Below, in pieces: positions 12,242 through 14,733 of a stretch of 14,733 bases of DNA. Below the pieces are notes generated by a model. That model worked only from the letters and a program-made list of their open reading frames with translations. It did no database searches and was not told the DNA's origin. Every line of letters starts with the position of its first letter. Position 1 is the first letter of the stretch. Made by a program: the position numbers and the translations under genes. The DNA is from Faecalibacterium sp. (lineage in GTDB: Bacteria; Bacillota; Clostridia; Oscillospirales; Ruminococcaceae): the NCBI GenBank assembly GCA_017483235.1, contig JAFULE010000022.1, forward strand, positions 1 to 14,733. Reading direction: 5' to 3'.

Positions 12242-12760
12242 ATGCAGAATATTCTGATCGTGGTGGATATGCAGAACGATTTTATCGATGGCGCACTGGG
12301 CACCACCGAGGCTGTGGCCATTGTGCCCGGCGTGGAGCAGAAGATCCGCAGCTGGCCCGGCCGGGTGCTGTTCACCCGCGATACCCATGAAGAAAATTAC
12401 CTGACCACGCAGGAGGGCCAAAACCTGCCAGTGCCCCACTGCATTCGCGGCACCGACGGCTGGCAGATCTGCCCTGCACTGGCCCCGCTGGTAACCGAAG
12501 AGCCCATCGACAAACCCACCTTTGGTTCCACCGCCCTTGCCCACAAGCTGGCAGCGGAGCACGCCGCCAATCCCATCGGTCAGATCACGCTGGTGGGGCT
12601 GTGCACCGACATCTGTGTCATCTCGAACGCTTTACTGCTGAAGGCAGCCCTGCCCGAAGTGCCCATTGCGGTGGACAGCAGCTGCTGTGCCGGCGTAACC
12701 CCCCAAAGCCACAGCACCGCCCTGCAGGCCATGAAGATGTGCCAGATCCGGGTGGAATGA
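12242..12760 (+). CDS. Isochorismatase-like cysteine hydrolase, nicotinamidase type
   Basis: A 172-residue cytoplasmic hydrolase. The isochorismatase/nicotinamidase catalytic triad is visible: D9 in VVDMQNDFI, K91 in IDKPTFGST and nucleophile C125 in LVGLCTDICV. The metal-site pattern RDTHEENY (D47, H49) and PHCIRGTDGW (H66) resembles PncA nicotinamidases, which turn nicotinamide into nicotinate for NAD salvage. The usual Trp in D-W-H is Thr, and the protein is slightly short, so another amide could be the substrate. GGAGGT lies five bases before the ATG. It is a single-gene unit and converges on the next gene across a shared terminator. Confidence 0.88.
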   Translation: MQNILIVVDMQNDFIDGALGTTEAVAIVPGVEQKIRSWPGRVLFTRDTHEENYLTTQEGQNLPVPHCIRGTDGWQICPALAPLVTEEPIDKPTFGSTALAHKLAAEHAANPIGQITLVGLCTDICVISNALLLKAALPEVPIAVDSSCCAGVTPQSHSTALQAMKMCQIRVE

Positions 12761-12773
12761 TCTCTGACTTACC

Positions 12774-12818
12774 AAAAAGCATCCCTGCCGCACTGCTGTG
12801 CGGCAGGGATGCTTTTTT
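12774..12818. terminator. Bidirectional terminator between convergent genes
   Basis: A perfect 19-bp stem (12774-12792 with 12799-12817, loop CTGCTG) begins with an A-run and ends with a T-run, so it works on both strands. It closes both the cysteine hydrolase gene and the flavoprotein gene. Confidence 0.93.
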
Positions 12819-12822
12819 AGCA

Positions 12823-14187
12823 TTATTTCTGCTGTTTCTTCTGTTCGGCTTTTACCTTTTCCAGCACCTGTGTATAGGGCATCAGCATGCCCTCGGTCAT
12901 TTTTCCACCCATCTTATCCCGCAACGTGGGCGAAGCCTGCATGGCACCCACCAGATACATGGCCAGCATGGTAGGCCACTTTTTCTGGGGGAAGTCATAC
13001 TGACCGTGAGCTTTGTAGAACCGGTGATCGGCCTTCATCATGCCCTGCATCAGCCAGATCAGATCGCGGAAGATTTTCATGCCGCCCACACCATAAAAGT
13101 TGGAGGGCGGGGCATAGCGATGCTCCAGTGCGTAGCACAGGGTGTGGGCCAGCTGATCGATGGCCGTGTCCGGATCGGTTTCGTTGGTGGCCACACCGGC
13201 AAGGAAGTTGCCGCCCACCTGTGCACGGCCTTCCACAATCATCTGCAGATTAAACTCGCGGCTGTAGGCACCGTTGATCAGGTAGCCCATCGGCATGCCC
13301 ATGGTAACGGTACGGTGGCCGTTGCAGAACTGCCGGTCGTCGTACAGCTTAAACCGGGCCCCCATGGAGTGATCCTTGATGGTAAAGGCATAGATTATGC
13401 TTTCAGCGGTCTGGATCTCCTCCCGCAGCATGTGGTCGAAGCCGTCGGTATACACACAGGCGCCGTCCGACGCACAGTGGAAGCAGCCCAGACAGCCACC
13501 CTTAAAGGGGTATTCCCGCAGGTTGACCACCCGGGTGGCCCGGGGCAGCACCGCCCGGAATCGGTCGATCATCCCCTGCAGGGCGGTATCCTCGGGGCCG
13601 CAGTCGGTTACAACGACTACATCGCCCGGCTTTTGCCCCGCAGCGGCGGCAGGCACCGTGGTCGGTTTGCTGTCGGCGGGCGGAAGCTGCGCGGGCAGAG
13701 GCTCATACCGGTCGTTTTCGACGCTCCAGCACAAAAACTCGAAGAAATCGCGGGCCTGCTTTCGGCCCGACTCGGCCTGCAGGTCGTCCATATCGGCCGA
13801 AAGCCCACGCACAAATTTCACGCCCAAATCCTGACAATTATCCTGAATGTAACGGTGAGCAGTAACGTCATAAAAATGCTTGGAGGTGGTGACCTGGCTG
13901 GCATATTTGCCCGCAAGGTCAATATCGGCGGCCTTGACCAGCTCGATGAACCGATGCAGCTGATAGGGCGCAATGAAAGTGTATACCGGATAGGCAAACA
14001 GCAGCAGGTCGGCAGTCTGCAGTGCCTGCTTTGCAGAGGTAAAATTGGTCTCCAGCGCTTTGATCTGCGCCCCCACATGCAGCACCTCAAAGCTGTGGGC
14101 GGGGTACAGCAGCTGCAGATAGTTGACCGTTTGCAGGGTAACGCTGTTTTTGCCCTTGGGGCTGCCGTTCAACACCAGAATTTTCAT
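12823..14187 (-). CDS. Two-domain NAD(P)H-dependent flavoprotein with iron-sulfur motif
   Basis: A 454-residue cytoplasmic protein with two flavodoxin-like domains. Domain 1 (about 1-160) begins MKILVLNGSPKGKNS, the FMN phosphate loop of NADPH-dependent FMN reductases, followed by LLLFAYPVYTF. A Pro/Ala-rich linker (about 163-187) leads to domain 2 (about 188-380), which has TDCGPEDTA in place of the loop. It also has GCLGCFHCASDGAC (C232, C235, C238, C244), a C-x2-C-x2-C-x5-C set like the [4Fe-4S] motif of Isf iron-sulfur flavoproteins. A helical tail (about 385-454) ends in Lys/Gln. It may pass electrons between NAD(P)H, flavin and a cluster; the partner is unknown. The ATG at 14187 has AAAAGGAG ten bases upstream; an ATG at 14208 overlaps that site. 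A consensus promoter lies upstream. Confidence 0.85.
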   Translation of the reverse strand: MKILVLNGSPKGKNSVTLQTVNYLQLLYPAHSFEVLHVGAQIKALETNFTSAKQALQTADLLLFAYPVYTFIAPYQLHRFIELVKAADIDLAGKYASQVTTSKHFYDVTAHRYIQDNCQDLGVKFVRGLSADMDDLQAESGRKQARDFFEFLCWSVENDRYEPLPAQLPPADSKPTTVPAAAAGQKPGDVVVVTDCGPEDTALQGMIDRFRAVLPRATRVVNLREYPFKGGCLGCFHCASDGACVYTDGFDHMLREEIQTAESIIYAFTIKDHSMGARFKLYDDRQFCNGHRTVTMGMPMGYLINGAYSREFNLQMIVEGRAQVGGNFLAGVATNETDPDTAIDQLAHTLCYALEHRYAPPSNFYGVGGMKIFRDLIWLMQGMMKADHRFYKAHGQYDFPQKKWPTMLAMYLVGAMQASPTLRDKMGGKMTEGMLMPYTQVLEKVKAEQKKQQK

Positions 14188-14222
14188 GGAACCGTTGCTC
14201 CTTTTCATATCATCTTGTCCCC

Positions 14223-14251
14223 ATTATAGGGCAGCAGGGCGGCAGTGTCAA
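14223..14251 (-). promoter_or_regulatory. Consensus promoter of the flavoprotein gene
   Basis: On the - strand perfect TTGACA (14246-14251), 17 bases, perfect TATAAT (14223-14228), about 36 bases before the start codon. Confidence 0.92.
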
Positions 14252-14266
14252 AGCCTTTCGGTCGCT

Positions 14267-14313
14267 GCACAAACAGAAATCCCCCGGCATGGCCGGGGGA
14301 TTTCTGTTTGTGC
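14267..14313 (-). terminator. Long perfect hairpin after ddh, probable terminator
   Basis: A perfect 22-bp inverted repeat (14267-14288 with 14292-14313, loop ATG) has a GC core flanked by A- and T-rich arms. It lies just past the ddh stop codon. The stem is not followed by a T-run; the U-rich part lies within the 3' arm (TTTCTGTTTG). Confidence 0.75.
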
Positions 14314-14329
14314 GCAGTTAACGAACCAT

Positions 14330-14733
14330 TTACAGCAGCGCTGCGCGCAGTTCTTCGCCGCTTCGGGCGCTCAGATACGCGGGCGGCACATCCAGCACCG
14401 TTTTGCAGCCGGTCTGGCCCTCGGCCGCCATGCGGTAAGCCGCACGGGCGTAGGCCACAATGACACTGGCGGTGAACTCGGGGTTGGAATCCAGCTTGAG
14501 GGAATACTCGATCAGATGATGATTTTCGCCGTTCCAGCCGGTCACACCGCTGCGCAGCACAAAACCGCCGTGGGGAATGCCGCTGTGGTTGGCGGCCAGC
14601 TCCTGCTCGGTAATAAAATGCACGGTGGTGTCGTAGTCGGCAAAATAGTTGGGCATGGTTTTGATGGCCTGTTCCACCGCGGCGGCATCTGCCCCCTCTT
14701 CCAGCACCACGAAACACTCACGGGTGTGCTTCT
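14330..14733 (-). CDS. ddh: meso-Diaminopimelate dehydrogenase, C-terminal part (5' end beyond window)
   Basis: The frame is open to the right edge, and 133 residues are visible, starting KHTRECFVVLEEG. Further family landmarks are MPNYFADYDTTVHFIT, HSGIPHGGFVLRSG, EYSLKLDSNPEFTASV and VLDVPPAYLSARS. The enzyme uses NADPH and ammonia to convert the open form of tetrahydrodipicolinate directly to meso-diaminopimelate, bypassing the succinylase and acetylase steps. The visible part is the substrate-binding and dimer domain; the NADP-binding half is missing because of the window edge, not because of truncation. It completes the pathway begun by dapA and dapB but lies on the opposite strand in its own unit. 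Confidence 0.95.
   Translation of the reverse strand, partial: KHTRECFVVLEEGADAAAVEQAIKTMPNYFADYDTTVHFITEQELAANHSGIPHGGFVLRSGVTGWNGENHHLIEYSLKLDSNPEFTASVIVAYARAAYRMAAEGQTGCKTVLDVPPAYLSARSGEELRAALL

Noticed and set aside
12601..14229. A 542-codon + strand open frame
   Set aside because: It crosses the bidirectional terminator and lies antisense to the flavoprotein gene; the translation has no recognisable family.
1..14733. CRISPR arrays, insertion sequences and rRNA
   Set aside because: No regularly spaced direct repeats, transposase-like frames or rRNA sequences were found while reading both strands.

Overview
The window looks like the chromosome of a GC-rich anaerobic gut Firmicute of the Oscillospiraceae/Ruminococcaceae (Faecalibacterium/Gemmiger/Subdoligranulum type). 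The reasons are strong AGGAGG-type ribosome sites, a SCIFF peptide with its radical SAM maturase, a desulfoferrodoxin-like regulator, a lysine riboswitch on dapAB and a meso-diaminopimelate dehydrogenase. The genus is inference.

Layout. 1-368 (+): 3' end of a sugar phosphate isomerase/epimerase. 464-7291 (-): seven leftward genes. Read in their direction of transcription they are a Prp-like protein, a Nudix/PLP-decarboxylase fusion, the SCIFF precursor (46 aa, 4664-4804) and its maturase, a split-barrel flavin protein, a DegV lipid-binding protein, and an XRE/desulfoferrodoxin/DUF2087 regulator. Most of these units have a readable promoter or terminator. 7292-7563: a control region with two matching 18-bp palindromes. 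7564-9835 (+): a tight four-gene operon, ImmR-like repressor, ImmA-like metalloprotease, exported barnase, and barstar fused to an HD-domain protein. 9997-11948 (+): lysine riboswitch with terminator, then dapA and dapB. 12071-12147 (+): tRNA-Val(CAC) with odd pairs in its acceptor and T stems. 12242-12760 (+): nicotinamidase-like hydrolase. 12823-14187 (-): double flavodoxin/iron-sulfur flavoprotein. 14330-14733 (-): C-terminal part of diaminopimelate dehydrogenase.

How the genes fit together. dapA, dapB and ddh make meso-diaminopimelate by the dehydrogenase route, and lysine shuts off dapAB through the riboswitch. The SCIFF peptide and maturase form a ranthipeptide unit with a terminator between them, which should give much peptide and little enzyme. 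The most unusual block is 7403-9835. A repressor/protease pair of the type that controls mobile elements is co-transcribed with a secreted RNase toxin and its inhibitor, and the inhibitor is joined in frame to an HD hydrolase. One of the two palindromes exactly fills the 17-bp spacer of a consensus leftward promoter, so the repressor probably also controls the Prp-like gene on the other side.

All calls come from reading the sequence and remembered family motifs; no searches were run.
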